From the NCBI RefSeq assembly GCF_014650715.1, contig NZ_BMVM01000002.1, positions 868,001 to 932,000 on the forward strand: DNA of 64,000 nt, read 5' to 3'. Positions within the stretch are counted from its first letter, which is position 1; each line of letters starts with the position of its first letter. Origin of the DNA: Streptomyces bluensis. GTDB lineage: Bacteria; Actinomycetota; Actinomycetes; Streptomycetales; Streptomycetaceae. Under the pieces are notes generated by a model. It made no database searches and was not told the DNA's origin. It was given only the letters and a program-made list of their open reading frames with translations. Positions 37,385 through 46,791 of the stretch are shown piece after piece. Position numbers and translations under genes: made by a program.

Positions 37385-37738
37385 TTATCCGGGAGGCCAT
37401 TGGAGGCCGCGCCCGCCGAGGAGGTGGGCGTGCGCGTGGAAGACGGTCTGCCCGGCGCCGCTGCCGGTGTTGAACACGACCCGGTAGCTCTCCAGCTTTT
37501 CCTCCCCGGCCACCTCACCGGCCTCGCGGAGCAGGTCCGCGGCGATACCGGGCTCGGCGGCGCCGAGGGTGGCGATGTCGGGGTAGTGCGCCCGGGGGAT
37601 GATCAGCACGTGCGTCGGTGCCTGGGGGTTGATGTCCCGGAACGCGACGGTCGTCTCCGTCTCCCGTACCACGGTCGCCGGAATCTGCCCCGCCACGATC
37701 TTGCAGAACAGACAGTCGTCCTGCGGCTCCCCTGCCAT
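37385..37738 (-). CDS. HIT-family (histidine triad) nucleotide-binding protein
   Basis: 117 residues. CLFCKIVAGQIPATVV at the N-terminus, and the triad HAHAHLLGG near the C-terminus (AGQTVFHAHAHLL). HINT-like purine nucleoside phosphoramidase activity is known in the family. ATG at 37738 with GGAGG 5 bases upstream. The dispersed element lies just upstream of it. Confidence 0.94.
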   Translation of the reverse strand: MAGEPQDDCLFCKIVAGQIPATVVRETETTVAFRDINPQAPTHVLIIPRAHYPDIATLGAAEPGIAADLLREAGEVAGEEKLESYRVVFNTGSGAGQTVFHAHAHLLGGRGLQWPPG

Positions 37739-37790
37739 ACGTGCCTCCTCGCCGCCGATTGATCGCGTCCCGGGCATGGTAGCGGGGAGG

Positions 37791-37992
37791 GTTTCGCCCC
37801 CGCCGCCCTTACCCATTCCCGTCCCCTGGGGGCTGCCGCCCCCAGACCCCCGCACAATCCAGCCCCTCCGGCGTTTGAGGAGCGGGGGCCCGGGGGCCGG
37901 CCCCCGAAAACGGGGTCCGGGGCGGAGCCCCCGTGGGGTCGAAGAGGCAGCGCCCCTCGGGATGGGACGGGTAGGGGCGGCGGGGGCGAAAC
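37791..37992. repeat. Dispersed palindromic element, full copy 2
   Basis: About 202 bp bounded by near-perfect terminal inverted repeats (24 bp with one mismatch, outer end GTTTCGCCCCCGCCGCCC), with the same internal parts as copy 1 in the opposite orientation, including CCGGCGTTTGAGG. It lies between the tricorn stop at 38027 and the HIT start at 37738. Confidence 0.85.
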
Positions 37993-38026
37993 CTCTCGGG
38001 AGGACCACCCCGGCCCCCCGCGCGTC

Positions 38027-41000
38027 TTACAACTCCGGCAGAGGCGGAGCCGTTTTCGCCGGTGTTTCCGCCAGCGCGGCCAGCGCGAGGCGGATCGCCT
38101 CGTCCAACTGCGCGTCCCGCCCCGCCGCGTAGTCGTGCGGGGCCTGGACGACCTCCACGTCGGGGTCGACACCGTGGTTCTCGACGCCCCACCCGTACCC
38201 CTCCAGCCAGAACGCGTACTTCGGCTGGGTGACGAGCGTGCCGTCGACGAGGCGGTAGCGGCTGTCGATGCCGATGACACCGCCCCACGTCCGGGTACCG
38301 ACGACCGGCCCGATCCCGAGCGCCTTGATCGCCGCGTTCACGATGTCCCCGTCGGACCCGGAGAACTCGTTGGCGACGGCGACGACGGGTCCGCGCGGGG
38401 CGTCCCCCGGGTAGCTGTACGGCCGCATCCCGCGCGGCACGTCCCAGCCCACGATCCGGCGGGCCAGCTTCTCGATGACCAGCTGGGAGGTGTGCCCGCC
38501 ACGGTTCTCGCGGACATCGACCACGAGGCCCTCCCGCGCCACCTCGATCCGCAGGTCGCGGTGGATCTGCGCCCAGCCCGGCGCCTGCATGTCCGGCACG
38601 TGCAGATAGCCCAGCCGGCCCCCCGACTTCTCGTGCACGTACGCCCGCCGGTCCGCCACCCAGGCGTGGTAGCGGAGCGGCTCCTCGTCGTCGATGGGCA
38701 CGACGACCGTGTGCCGGGGGTCCCCGCCGCCGGCGGGCAGGACGGTCAGCTCGACGGGCTTGCCCGCCGTGCCCACGAGCAGCGGCCCCGGACCGGTCAC
38801 CGGGTCCACGGGCTGCCCGCCCACGGCGATGATCGCGTCCCCGGCCCGTACCGCCACTCCGGGCGCGGCGAGCGGCGCGTGTGCCTCGGGGTCGGAGGTC
38901 TCCGACGGCAGGACGCGGTCGATACGCCACAGCGAGGCCCCCTGGGGGCCGTCCTCGTGCCGGGAGATGTCGGCACCGAGCAGCCCCTGCCGTCGCTCGC
39001 CCCATCCTCCGCCGCCGCGCGGCGTGACGTACGCGTGCGACGTACCGAGCTCGCCCTGTACCTCCCACAGCAGGTCCACGAGGTCGTCGTGGGTGGCGAC
39101 CCGGGCGAGCACGGGCCGGTACCGGTCCAGCACCCCGTCCCAGTCGACTCCCCCGAGATCCGGCCGCCAGAAGTTGTCCCGCATGAAGCGGCCGGCCTCG
39201 TCGTACATCTGGCGCCACTCGGCGGCCGGGTCGACGGTCTGGCGTACGCGGGACAGGTCGACGGTGATGTTGGTGTCGCTGTCCTCGTCGCCGGAGGCGC
39301 GCCGGTCGCTGGGGACGACCTTCAGCTTGCCGTCGGTCCACAGCAGCACCCGCTTGCCGTCGCCGCTGACCGCGTACCGCTCGGCGTCGGAGGCGAGGTA
39401 CTCGACGCGCTGCTGGGCGAGGTCGTACCGCTCCAGCGAGGTCTTGGGGTCCGGGTCGTCGGGCGTTGCCCGCGCGTGGCCGAGCACGCCGCGTACCGGG
39501 TGCCGCAGCCACAGCACGCCGTCCTTGGCGGCCCGGAGCCCCGAGTAGCGCGCGGCCTCGACGGGGAACGGCACGATCCGGTCGCCGAGCCCTTCGAGGT
39601 CGATACGGGTCGCGGGGGCGCCCTCGCTCTCCGGGGTCTCGTCCTTGTCGGGCGCCTCGAAGGGGCGGCCGTGGCGCTGCGGTCCGAAGGGGGACGGGGT
39701 GGTCGCGGCGAGCGTGATGAGGTGCGGACGCGCGCCTCCGACGAAGGCCAGGTCGAAGACATGCTCGTCGTAGACCGGGTCGAAGGACCGGGCGGACAGG
39801 AACGCCAGGTGCTTGCCGTCCAGGGTGAAGGCGGGCGAGTAGTCCTGGAACCGCAGCGGTGTCGCCTCCGTCACCGACAGATCGGCGGTGTTGGCGAGTT
39901 TGAGCTGGCGCAGCGGGCTCGGGCCGGGGTGGGACCAGGCGAGCCAGGCGGAGTCGGGCGAGAAGACCAGTCCGGACACCTCGCCGTCCTCGCTCCGGTC
40001 GACCTCGCGCACCTCGCCGCTCTCCCGCTCGACCAGCAGCACGCGCCCGTCGTGCGAGGCGACGGCGGCCCGGCTGCCGTCGGGGGCCATGGCGAGCCCG
40101 AGCACGCGCCCGAGCTGCCCGGCGGCGAGCCGTCGCGGGGTAGCCCCCGGCGCGCCCCCGGTGGCGGGCGCGAACTCCAGGGCGTCGTCGCCCTCGGCGT
40201 CCGTCACCCACACCACCCACTCCTCGCCGTCCGCGCGGAAGGTGACCGGCAGCCGGGCCCGTACGCCGTGCTCGGCGGCGAGCGAGCGGGTGGGGCCGGA
40301 ACGGTGGGTGACCCAGTGGACGGCACCGCGCACGGAGACGGCGCTGCCGCGCCCGGTGTGGTCGGGCGAGCCCGTCCCGAACCAGTGGCTCGCGTTCACG
40401 GGATGCGGCTGGAGATCGACGCGCTGTCCGCCGAGCCGGATGTCGAGCCGCCGGGGCTCCGCGCCGTCGAGGTCGTCGAGGAGCCACAGCTCACCGGCGG
40501 ACGCGTACACGACGCGGGTGCCGTCGGTGGCGGCGTGCCGGGCGTAGAACCCGTCGAGAGGTGTGTGCCGCCGCAGATCGGAGCCGTCACTCAACGACGA
40601 GTAGAGCGCCCCGACCCCTTCGTGGTCGGACAGAAAAGCGATCCGCTCCCCCACCCACAGGGGATACTCCAGATTCCCGTCGAGCTCGGCGTGGAGCCGC
40701 ACGAACTCCCCACTGCCGGAACTGCCCCCTTCGTCCCCTTGCTCCCGCTCGATCCACAGCTTGCCCGCCGTGCCGCCCCGGTACCGCTTCCACCAGGCGG
40801 CCTCGCGGCCCATGGGCGCGGACAGCAGTACGGTGCTCGGTCCGTACACCACGTCGCCGACGGGCCCGTACGGCAGGGTCGTCGCCGGTCCGCCGTCGAG
40901 CGGAACGGCACGCGCCCAGCTGCGCCGGAGGCTGGCCTGGCCCTGTGTGCTGAGTGCGAGGACCCTGCCGTCGGGTGTCCAGCCGCGCACCTGGGTGCGC

Positions 41001-41281
41001 CAGCTGCCCCAGTACGTCAGGCGCTTGGACGGCCCGCCGTCGATGGGGGCGATGTGGACCTCGGGGGCTCCGTCGCGGGTGGAGGTCCAGGCGACGGTGG
41101 TGCCGTCCGGGGAGATGCGCGGATGGTTGACGGGGACGTTGTCGGCGCTGACCCGCCAGGCGCGGCCGCCGTCGAGAGGCGCGACCCAGACGTCGTCCTC
41201 GGCGGTGAAGGCGACCGATTCGCCGTGCAGGTGCGGAAACCGGAAATACGCGGGGGAGGCAGAGGCTGCAGGCAGTGTCAC
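38027..41281 (-). CDS. Tricorn-like S41 protease
   Basis: 1084 residues starting GTG 41281 (reads MTLPAASASPAYFRFPHL). N-terminal half is two beta-propellers (DDVWVAPLDGGRAWRVS, RISPDGTTVAWTS, repeated SDNDG-like blades). A PDZ domain follows near residue 770, then the S41 catalytic part with GTSHAYVTPRGG (catalytic His) and ANEFSGSDGDI (nucleophile Ser) and RTWGGVIGI. Tricorn-type enzymes cut peptides released by the proteasome into shorter ones; streptomycetes do have proteasomes. No signal peptide, so it acts inside the cell. Confidence 0.93.
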   Translation of the reverse strand: MTLPAASASPAYFRFPHLHGESVAFTAEDDVWVAPLDGGRAWRVSADNVPVNHPRISPDGTTVAWTSTRDGAPEVHIAPIDGGPSKRLTYWGSWRTQVRGWTPDGRVLALSTQGQASLRRSWARAVPLDGGPATTLPYGPVGDVVYGPSTVLLSAPMGREAAWWKRYRGGTAGKLWIEREQGDEGGSSGSGEFVRLHAELDGNLEYPLWVGERIAFLSDHEGVGALYSSLSDGSDLRRHTPLDGFYARHAATDGTRVVYASAGELWLLDDLDGAEPRRLDIRLGGQRVDLQPHPVNASHWFGTGSPDHTGRGSAVSVRGAVHWVTHRSGPTRSLAAEHGVRARLPVTFRADGEEWVVWVTDAEGDDALEFAPATGGAPGATPRRLAAGQLGRVLGLAMAPDGSRAAVASHDGRVLLVERESGEVREVDRSEDGEVSGLVFSPDSAWLAWSHPGPSPLRQLKLANTADLSVTEATPLRFQDYSPAFTLDGKHLAFLSARSFDPVYDEHVFDLAFVGGARPHLITLAATTPSPFGPQRHGRPFEAPDKDETPESEGAPATRIDLEGLGDRIVPFPVEAARYSGLRAAKDGVLWLRHPVRGVLGHARATPDDPDPKTSLERYDLAQQRVEYLASDAERYAVSGDGKRVLLWTDGKLKVVPSDRRASGDEDSDTNITVDLSRVRQTVDPAAEWRQMYDEAGRFMRDNFWRPDLGGVDWDGVLDRYRPVLARVATHDDLVDLLWEVQGELGTSHAYVTPRGGGGWGERRQGLLGADISRHEDGPQGASLWRIDRVLPSETSDPEAHAPLAAPGVAVRAGDAIIAVGGQPVDPVTGPGPLLVGTAGKPVELTVLPAGGGDPRHTVVVPIDDEEPLRYHAWVADRRAYVHEKSGGRLGYLHVPDMQAPGWAQIHRDLRIEVAREGLVVDVRENRGGHTSQLVIEKLARRIVGWDVPRGMRPYSYPGDAPRGPVVAVANEFSGSDGDIVNAAIKALGIGPVVGTRTWGGVIGIDSRYRLVDGTLVTQPKYAFWLEGYGWGVENHGVDPDVEVVQAPHDYAAGRDAQLDEAIRLALAALAETPAKTAPPLPEL

Positions 41282-41326
41282 CAGGTCACTCTAGGCAGCG
41301 TATGGCGTTCTTGGGAGGTGTTTGGA

Positions 41327-41533
41327 TCACTTGCCCTCGGGCCGGCAGGTGGGATGCGACTGGCAGTAGACGGTTTTGGTGACGGTGACAGTGACGGTCG
41401 GGGCGGGCCCGCCGGGCCGGTTGTCGTCGGTGGGCGGGGTGGTGGGCGTGGGCGTGGGGTCGGGCGCGTTGCAACGCGGAAACGCCCACGACGGCGCCTG
41501 TGGCGGGCCCCGCCCCGCCAGGCGCCAGGCACC
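41327..41533 (-). pseudogene. Possible remnant of a Pro/Thr-rich secreted-protein gene
   Basis: A minus-strand frame ends with TGA at 41327-41329 and reads backward through PTVTVTVTKTVYCQSHPTC into PTPTPTTPPTDD and CNAPD. This has low-complexity linker and paired-Cys features of extracellular proteins. No ATG, GTG or TTG lies in frame before it runs into the partial dispersed element (41534 on), where the 5' end should be. It is either a gene truncated by the element or chance. Confidence 0.35.
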
Positions 41534-41640
41534 CCCAGCCCGTCCGGCGTTTGAGGACGAGGCCGTTCAGGCCGACAAGCGGGGGTCTGGGGGCGGCAGC
41601 CCCCAGGGAAGGGATGGGACGGGTAGGGGCGGCGGGGGCG
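41534..41640. repeat. Dispersed palindromic element, partial copy 3
   Basis: Corresponds to the right half of copy 1 in the same orientation, from the CGTCCGGCGTTTGAGG palindrome arm to the end GGGGCGGCGGGGGCG. The left half is missing. It lies just after the rsmE gene and at the broken end of the Pro/Thr-rich frame. Confidence 0.8.
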
Positions 41641-41673
41641 AAGAAACCCCCTGCGCCCCGCAGGCACGCCCCC

Positions 41674-42414
41674 TCAGGACCACCGCCCCGTCCGCGTGAG
41701 CAGCAACGCCGCGGCCGCCGTACCAGCCGTCGACGTACGCAGCACACTGCGCCCGAGACGATACGGCCGCGCCCCCGCCTCCTCGAACAGCGCCAGTTCC
41801 TCCGGCGACACCCCGCCCTCGGGCCCCACCACCAGCACGATCTCCCCGGCACCGGGAAGGTCGACCGTCGCCAGCGGCACGTCACCCGACTCGTGCAGCA
41901 CACCCGCGAAGTCCGCCTCGGCGAGCAGCGCGGCAACCTGCTTCGTCGTCGCCGCGTCCGCGACCTCCGGAAAGCGCACCCGCCGCGACTGCTTCCCCGC
42001 CTCGCGCGCCGTGGAGCGCCACTTGGCCAGCGCCTTGAGTCCCCGCTCGCCCTTCCACTGGGTGATGCAGCGGGAGGCCGCCCAGGGCACGATCGCGTCC
42101 ACGCCGGTCTCGGTCATCGTCTCGACGGCCAGCTCGCCCCGGTCGCCCTTGGGCAGCGCCTGGACGACGGTGATGCGGGGTGACTCGGGGGGCTCCTCCC
42201 GCACGGGCGCCAGGTCCGTGACCACCAGCCGGTCCTTGCCGTCGGCCGTCTTCACCACGCCCCGCGTCCACCGCCCGCGCCCGTCCGTGAGGACCACGCC
42301 CTCACCGGGCCGCAGCCGCTTCACGGACACCGCGTGCCGCCCCTCGGGACCGTCGAGGACGAACTCCGCCCCGACACCGTCCAGTTGGTCGACGACAAAA
42401 ACCGGCGCGGTCAT
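41674..42414 (-). CDS. rsmE: 16S rRNA m3U1498 methyltransferase RsmE
   Basis: 246 residues. The SPOUT-fold C-terminal knot reads VLVVGPEGGVSPEELALF and YRLGRSVLRTSTAGTAAA, with GKQSRRVRFP and the PUA-like N-terminal part. It methylates U1498 of 16S rRNA. ATG at 42414 overlaps by one base the upstream NMO stop (TGATG), and hrcA-dnaJ precede on the same strand, so it is probably one unit. Confidence 0.95.
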   Translation of the reverse strand: MTAPVFVVDQLDGVGAEFVLDGPEGRHAVSVKRLRPGEGVVLTDGRGRWTRGVVKTADGKDRLVVTDLAPVREEPPESPRITVVQALPKGDRGELAVETMTETGVDAIVPWAASRCITQWKGERGLKALAKWRSTAREAGKQSRRVRFPEVADAATTKQVAALLAEADFAGVLHESGDVPLATVDLPGAGEIVLVVGPEGGVSPEELALFEEAGARPYRLGRSVLRTSTAGTAAAALLLTRTGRWS

Positions 42415-43505
42415 CAGGCGCCGCCCAGCGCCGAACTCTCCGGGCCCGCGCACAGCGCCGTCCGCGCGGCGGCCAGCTCCGCCGCCAGCACCTCCACCAG
42501 CTGCCCCGCGGGCAGGTCCCGGGCCATCCGGTAGCCCTGCCCCGCCCACAGCGCCATGCCCTGCGGATCGCCCGCCTTGGCCGCCGCCTTGCGCAGCCCG
42601 GAGGTGAGGTGATGGACCTGGGGGTACGCGGCGGGGGCGTACGGGCCGTGCTCGCTGAGGAAGCGGTTCACCAGCCCGCGGGCCGGGCGTCCCGAGAACG
42701 CGCGCGTCAGTTCCGTGCGGACGAACAGCGGGTTGCTCAGCGCCTGCTTGTGCAGCGCGTTGGCGCCGGACTCCGGCGTCGCGAGGAACGCCGTGCCGAG
42801 CTGCGCCGCGCACGCCCCGGCGGCGAGGACCGCGGCGATCTGGCTGCCCCGCATGATGCCGCCGGCCGCGACGATGGGCAGCGAGACGGCCTCGCGGACC
42901 TGGGCGAGGAGGGAGAGCAGACCGGTGCCGGCGCGGTCCCGCTCGGGGTCGTCGCGGTGGGTGCCCTGGTGCCCGCCCGCCTCCACGCCCTGCACGATCA
43001 CGGCGTCGGCACCGGCGCGCGCCACGTCCAGCGCCTCGTCGGCCGAGGTCACGGTGACGAGGGTCAGTGTGCCCTTGGCGGAGAGGGCCCGGAGGACGTC
43101 GGGGGCGGGGCAGCCGAAGTGGAAGGAGACGACCGGCACCGGGTTGTCGAGGAGGACGGCGAGCTTGGCGTCGTAGCCGTCGTCGCGCCCGCTGTCGGGG
43201 TCGCCCAGCTCGGTCTCGTACCAGGCGGCCTCACCGGCGAGCTGGTTGGCGTACACCTCGACGGCGGCCGGGTCGGCATAGTCGGGCTGCGGCATGAAGA
43301 GGTTCACGCCGAAGGGGCGGCCCGTGAGACCGCGTAGCTGCTTGATCTCCTGGTACATGCCGTCGGCCGTCTTGTACCCGGCCGCGAGGAAGCCGAGCCC
43401 GCCGGCCTCGGACACGGCGGCGGCGAGCTGTGGCACGGAGACCCCACCCGCCATGGGGGCCTGCACGATCGGTGTGGGGAAGAGATCGGTCAGCGCGGAG
43501 GACAT
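42414..43505 (-). CDS. Nitronate-monooxygenase-family flavoprotein
   Basis: 363 residues. FMN-barrel signature: PIVQAPMAGGVSVPQLAAAVSEAGGLGFLAAGYKT, ADAVIVQGVEAGGHQG, VAAGGIMRGSQIAAVLAAGACAAQLGTAFL. This is the 2-nitropropane dioxygenase family, which detoxifies nitronates such as propionate-3-nitronate. It sits between dnaJ and rsmE in the same direction. Confidence 0.93.
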   Translation of the reverse strand: MSSALTDLFPTPIVQAPMAGGVSVPQLAAAVSEAGGLGFLAAGYKTADGMYQEIKQLRGLTGRPFGVNLFMPQPDYADPAAVEVYANQLAGEAAWYETELGDPDSGRDDGYDAKLAVLLDNPVPVVSFHFGCPAPDVLRALSAKGTLTLVTVTSADEALDVARAGADAVIVQGVEAGGHQGTHRDDPERDRAGTGLLSLLAQVREAVSLPIVAAGGIMRGSQIAAVLAAGACAAQLGTAFLATPESGANALHKQALSNPLFVRTELTRAFSGRPARGLVNRFLSEHGPYAPAAYPQVHHLTSGLRKAAAKAGDPQGMALWAGQGYRMARDLPAGQLVEVLAAELAAARTALCAGPESSALGGA

Positions 43506-43595
43506 GACGGCATGGTGTCACGTCCTCCGCAGGAGTCCGAATCCGGCCGTCCCCCTGGTACGGGCCAGGGGGACGGGCACGGCCGCCGACCGTGG

Positions 43596-44732
43596 TCAGC
43601 GCCCGTTGAACGCGTCCTTCAAGCGGGAGAACAGGCCCTGCTGCCCCGGCTGGAACTGCCCCGTCGGCCGCTCCTCGCCGCGCAGCTTCGACAGCTCGCG
43701 CAGCAGGCGCTCCTGCTCGGGGTCGAGCTTGGTGGGGGTCGTGACCTCGACGTGCACGATGAGGTCGCCGCGGCCGCCGCCGCGCAGATGCGTGACGCCG
43801 CGCCCGTGCAGCGGGATCGACTGGCCGGACTGGGTGCCCGGGCGGATGTCGACCTCCTCCAGGCCGTCGAGGGTCTCCAGCGGCACCTTCGTGCCGAGCG
43901 CGGCCGCGGTCATCGGGATGGTGACCGTGCAGTGCAGGTCGTCGCCGCGCCGTTGGAAGGTCGGGTGCGGGAGTTCGTGGATCTCGACGTACAGGTCGCC
44001 TGCCGGGCCGCCGCCGGGGCCGACCTCGCCCTCGCCCGCGAGCTGGATCCGCGTGCCGTTGTCGACGCCGGCCGGGATCTTCACCGTGAGCGTGCGGCGG
44101 GAGCGCACCCGGCCGTCGCCCGCGCACTCGGGGCACGGGTTCGGGACGACCGTGCCGAAGCCCTGACACTGCGGGCAGGGGCGGGACGTCATGACCTGGC
44201 CGAGGAAGGACCGGGTGACCTGGGACACCTCACCGCGGCCGCGGCACATGTCACAGGTCTGGGCGGATGTGCCGGGGGCAGCGCCCTCGCCGTTGCAGGT
44301 CTTGCAGACGACGGCCGTGTCGACCTGGATGTCCTTCGTCGTGCCGAAGGCCGCCTCGTCGAGCTCGACGTCCAGCCGGATCATCGCGTCCTGGCCCCGG
44401 CGGGTGCGCGACCGCGGGCCGCGCTGGGACGCCGTACCGAAGAACGCGTCCATGATGTCCGAGAAGTTCCCGAACCCGCCGGCGCCGAAGCCGCCCGCAC
44501 CGCCGCCGCCCGCCTGGGACAGCGGGTCACCGCCGAGGTCGTAGACCTGCTTCTTCTGCGGGTCCGACAACACCTCGTACGCGGCGTTGATCTCCTTGAA
44601 CCGCTCCTGCGTCTTCGGATCGGGGTTGACGTCCGGGTGCAGCTCGCGCGCGAGTCTGCGGAACGCCTTCTTGATCTCTTCCTGGGACGCGTCGCGGCGC
44701 ACGCCGAGTACGGCGTAGTAGTCCGTGGCCAC
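43596..44732 (-). CDS. dnaJ: Molecular chaperone DnaJ (DnaJ2)
   Basis: 378 residues. J domain with HPDV in place of HPDK at about residue 33 ([13 protein letters not shown]), Gly-rich region ([14 protein letters not shown]), four CxxCxGxG-type zinc repeats ([32 protein letters not shown]), and C-terminal substrate domains. GTG at 44732 directly follows hrcA, giving the hrcA-dnaJ2 operon found in Streptomyces. The dnaK operon carries another dnaJ elsewhere. Confidence 0.96.
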   Translation of the reverse strand: MATDYYAVLGVRRDASQEEIKKAFRRLARELHPDVNPDPKTQERFKEINAAYEVLSDPQKKQVYDLGGDPLSQAGGGGAGGFGAGGFGNFSDIMDAFFGTASQRGPRSRTRRGQDAMIRLDVELDEAAFGTTKDIQVDTAVVCKTCNGEGAAPGTSAQTCDMCRGRGEVSQVTRSFLGQVMTSRPCPQCQGFGTVVPNPCPECAGDGRVRSRRTLTVKIPAGVDNGTRIQLAGEGEVGPGGGPAGDLYVEIHELPHPTFQRRGDDLHCTVTIPMTAAALGTKVPLETLDGLEEVDIRPGTQSGQSIPLHGRGVTHLRGGGRGDLIVHVEVTTPTKLDPEQERLLRELSKLRGEERPTGQFQPGQQGLFSRLKDAFNGR

Positions 44733-45749
44733 TTACGACTCCGCCAGGATCTGTCCGACGTAACGTGCCACCGCTCGTACTGCTCCCATCGTTCCCGGAT
44801 AGTCCATGCGGGTCGGTCCGACCACGCCGAGTTTTGCTACTGCCTCGCCGCCCGAACCGTAGCCCACTGAGACCACGGACGTGGAGTTGAGTCCCTCATG
44901 CGCGTTCTCATGGCCGATACGCACGGTCATGCCCGAATCCTTCGCCTCGCCCAGCAACCTGAGGAGCACGACCTGCTCCTCCAGCGCTTCGAGCACCGGC
45001 CGGATCGTGAGGGGGAAGTCGTGTCCGAAGCGGGTCAGATTGGCGGTGCCGCCGATCATCAGCCGCTCCTCCCGCTCCTCGACGAGTGTTTCCAGGAGGG
45101 CGGAGAGCACGGTGGAGACGCTGCCGCGGTCCTCGACGTCGAAGGCCTCCGGAAGGTCTTCCACGAGTTGCGGCACGTCAGCGAAACGGCGGCCCGCCAC
45201 ACGGCTGTTGAGCCGCGCGCGCAGATCCGCGAGGGACGCTTCCCCGAACGGGGCGTGGCAGTCGATCATCCGCTGCTCCACCCGGCCGGTGTCCGTGATC
45301 AGCACGAGCATCACGCGCGCGGGGGCCAGCGACAGCAGCTCCACGTGCCGCACCGTGGACCGCGTGAGCGACGGGTACTGCACCACGGCGACCTGCCGTG
45401 TGAGCTGCGCCAGCAGCCGTACGGTCCGGCCGACCACGTCGTCCAGGTCGACGGCGCCCTCCAGGAAGTTCTGGATGGCGCGCCGCTCCGGGGCGGTCAT
45501 CGGCTTCACCGCGGCCAGCCTGTCGACGAAGAGGCGGTAGCCCTTGTCGGTGGGGATGCGCCCGGCGCTGGTGTGCGGCTGGGCGATGTACCCCTCCTCT
45601 TCGAGGGCTGCCATGTCGTTGCGGACGGTGGCCGGGGAGACACCGAGCCTGTGCCGCTCGGTGAGCGCCTTGGAACCCACCGGCTCCTCGGTGCCGACGT
45701 AGTCCTGGACGATGGCGCGCAGCACTTCGAGCCTGCGTTCGCTGAGCAT
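44733..45749 (-). CDS. hrcA: Heat-inducible transcription repressor HrcA
   Basis: 338 residues. HTH at [38 protein letters not shown], the rest matching HrcA ([12 protein letters not shown] region [46 protein letters not shown]). ATG at 45749 has GGAGGT 7 bases upstream; the longer ORF is not needed. It represses itself, dnaJ2 and often groEL through CIRCE elements. A CIRCE lies 59 to 85 bases upstream. Confidence 0.97.
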   Translation of the reverse strand: MLSERRLEVLRAIVQDYVGTEEPVGSKALTERHRLGVSPATVRNDMAALEEEGYIAQPHTSAGRIPTDKGYRLFVDRLAAVKPMTAPERRAIQNFLEGAVDLDDVVGRTVRLLAQLTRQVAVVQYPSLTRSTVRHVELLSLAPARVMLVLITDTGRVEQRMIDCHAPFGEASLADLRARLNSRVAGRRFADVPQLVEDLPEAFDVEDRGSVSTVLSALLETLVEEREERLMIGGTANLTRFGHDFPLTIRPVLEALEEQVVLLRLLGEAKDSGMTVRIGHENAHEGLNSTSVVSVGYGSGGEAVAKLGVVGPTRMDYPGTMGAVRAVARYVGQILAES

Positions 45750-45807
45750 CGCGCACACCTCCAGTCATCCGTCCTTGCGCGTCCCCGCGCGTCCTCGCGA
45801 CTCCCCC

Positions 45808-45834
45808 TTGGCACTCACCGCGGGCGAGTGCCAG
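45808..45834. promoter_or_regulatory. CIRCE operator of hrcA-dnaJ
   Basis: TTGGCACTC-N9-GAGTGCCAG. This matches the CIRCE consensus TTAGCACTC-N9-GAGTGCTAA with one change per arm and keeps perfect dyad symmetry. It is the binding site of HrcA. Confidence 0.92.
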
Positions 45835-46001
45835 CATTCCCCCCAGTGTACGGCGGTGGGGTACGGCCCCGGCAAGGGCGGCCACGCCTTGTCATGCCGA
45901 CGTTACCGACGTGTCCCGCGATGTCGTACCGGCGAGTACGCACGGAACGGCGGCACGGGGAGAATCCGGCGCCCCTGAGGGTCTGGGGTTAGCGTCGGCG
46001 T

Positions 46002-46745
46002 ATGACGGTGAGTTGGGAAGAGGTCGGGTGGGAGGAACTCGGCCCGCGCGTGGGGCGCTGTCGCCTTCCGGTGTGGGACTGCACGGCCGGGCTGGTCGTC
46101 GGGGACGGTGCCGCTCTCATGATCGACGCGGGGTCGAGCCTGCGGGAGGGCGCGCGGTTGGGCGCCGAGGCGCGGTGGCTGCTGGGTGGCGACCGCCGTG
46201 TGACCCATCTCGCGCTGACTCACCCGCACTTCGACCATGTCTTCGGCGCGGCGTCCTTCGCGGGAGTGGAGGTGTACGGCGCGGTGGGCGTGGACATGGT
46301 CCTCACCGGCGAACGGGCACGTGAGGAGTTGCGCGCCGACGCCGTGCGGTACGGCCTGGACGCGTCGGAGGCGGCCGCGGCCGCGGACCTCCTCGTCCGT
46401 CCCCGTCACCACGTCAGCGGGGAGTGGACGCTGGATCTGGGTGGCGGCACGCAGGTGCTCCTGGCGAACGTGGGCCCGGGCCACACGGCCCATGATCTGG
46501 CGGTGCTGGTGCCGGGCTCGCCCTCCTCACCGGAGGTGGTGTTCTGCGGCGACCTGGTGGAGGAGTCGGGCGAACCCCAGGCGGGCCCGGACGCCGTCCC
46601 CGCGCACTGGCCGGCCGCGCTGGACCGGCTGCTGGATCTGGGCGGCGAGGACGCGGTGTACGTGCCGGGGCACGGGGCGGCGGTGGACGCCGCGTTCGTA
46701 CGGGCGCAGAGGGACGCGCTGGCGGCCCGCTTCGGCGTGTCGTGA
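46002..46745 (+). CDS. Metallo-beta-lactamase-fold hydrolase
   Basis: 247 residues. THPHFDHVFG is the zinc motif (H-x-H-x-D-H), with later ligands in NVGPGHTAHDL, FCGDLVEESG and VPGHG. It belongs to the glyoxalase-II-like branch in the broad sense; substrate unknown. Divergent from hrcA across 252 bp, and 46 bases upstream of DUF3097. No signal peptide. Confidence 0.92.
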   Translation: MTVSWEEVGWEELGPRVGRCRLPVWDCTAGLVVGDGAALMIDAGSSLREGARLGAEARWLLGGDRRVTHLALTHPHFDHVFGAASFAGVEVYGAVGVDMVLTGERAREELRADAVRYGLDASEAAAAADLLVRPRHHVSGEWTLDLGGGTQVLLANVGPGHTAHDLAVLVPGSPSSPEVVFCGDLVEESGEPQAGPDAVPAHWPAALDRLLDLGGEDAVYVPGHGAAVDAAFVRAQRDALAARFGVS

Positions 46746-46791
46746 CGATGGCCGCTCTGGTTGCCGCCCCGGTTCTCGTATCGTCATCCGA

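Noticed and set aside
38135..41554. A very long plus-strand frame opposite the tricorn-like gene
   Set aside because: Antisense to a well-supported protease with propeller, PDZ and S41 motifs; no domain of its own.
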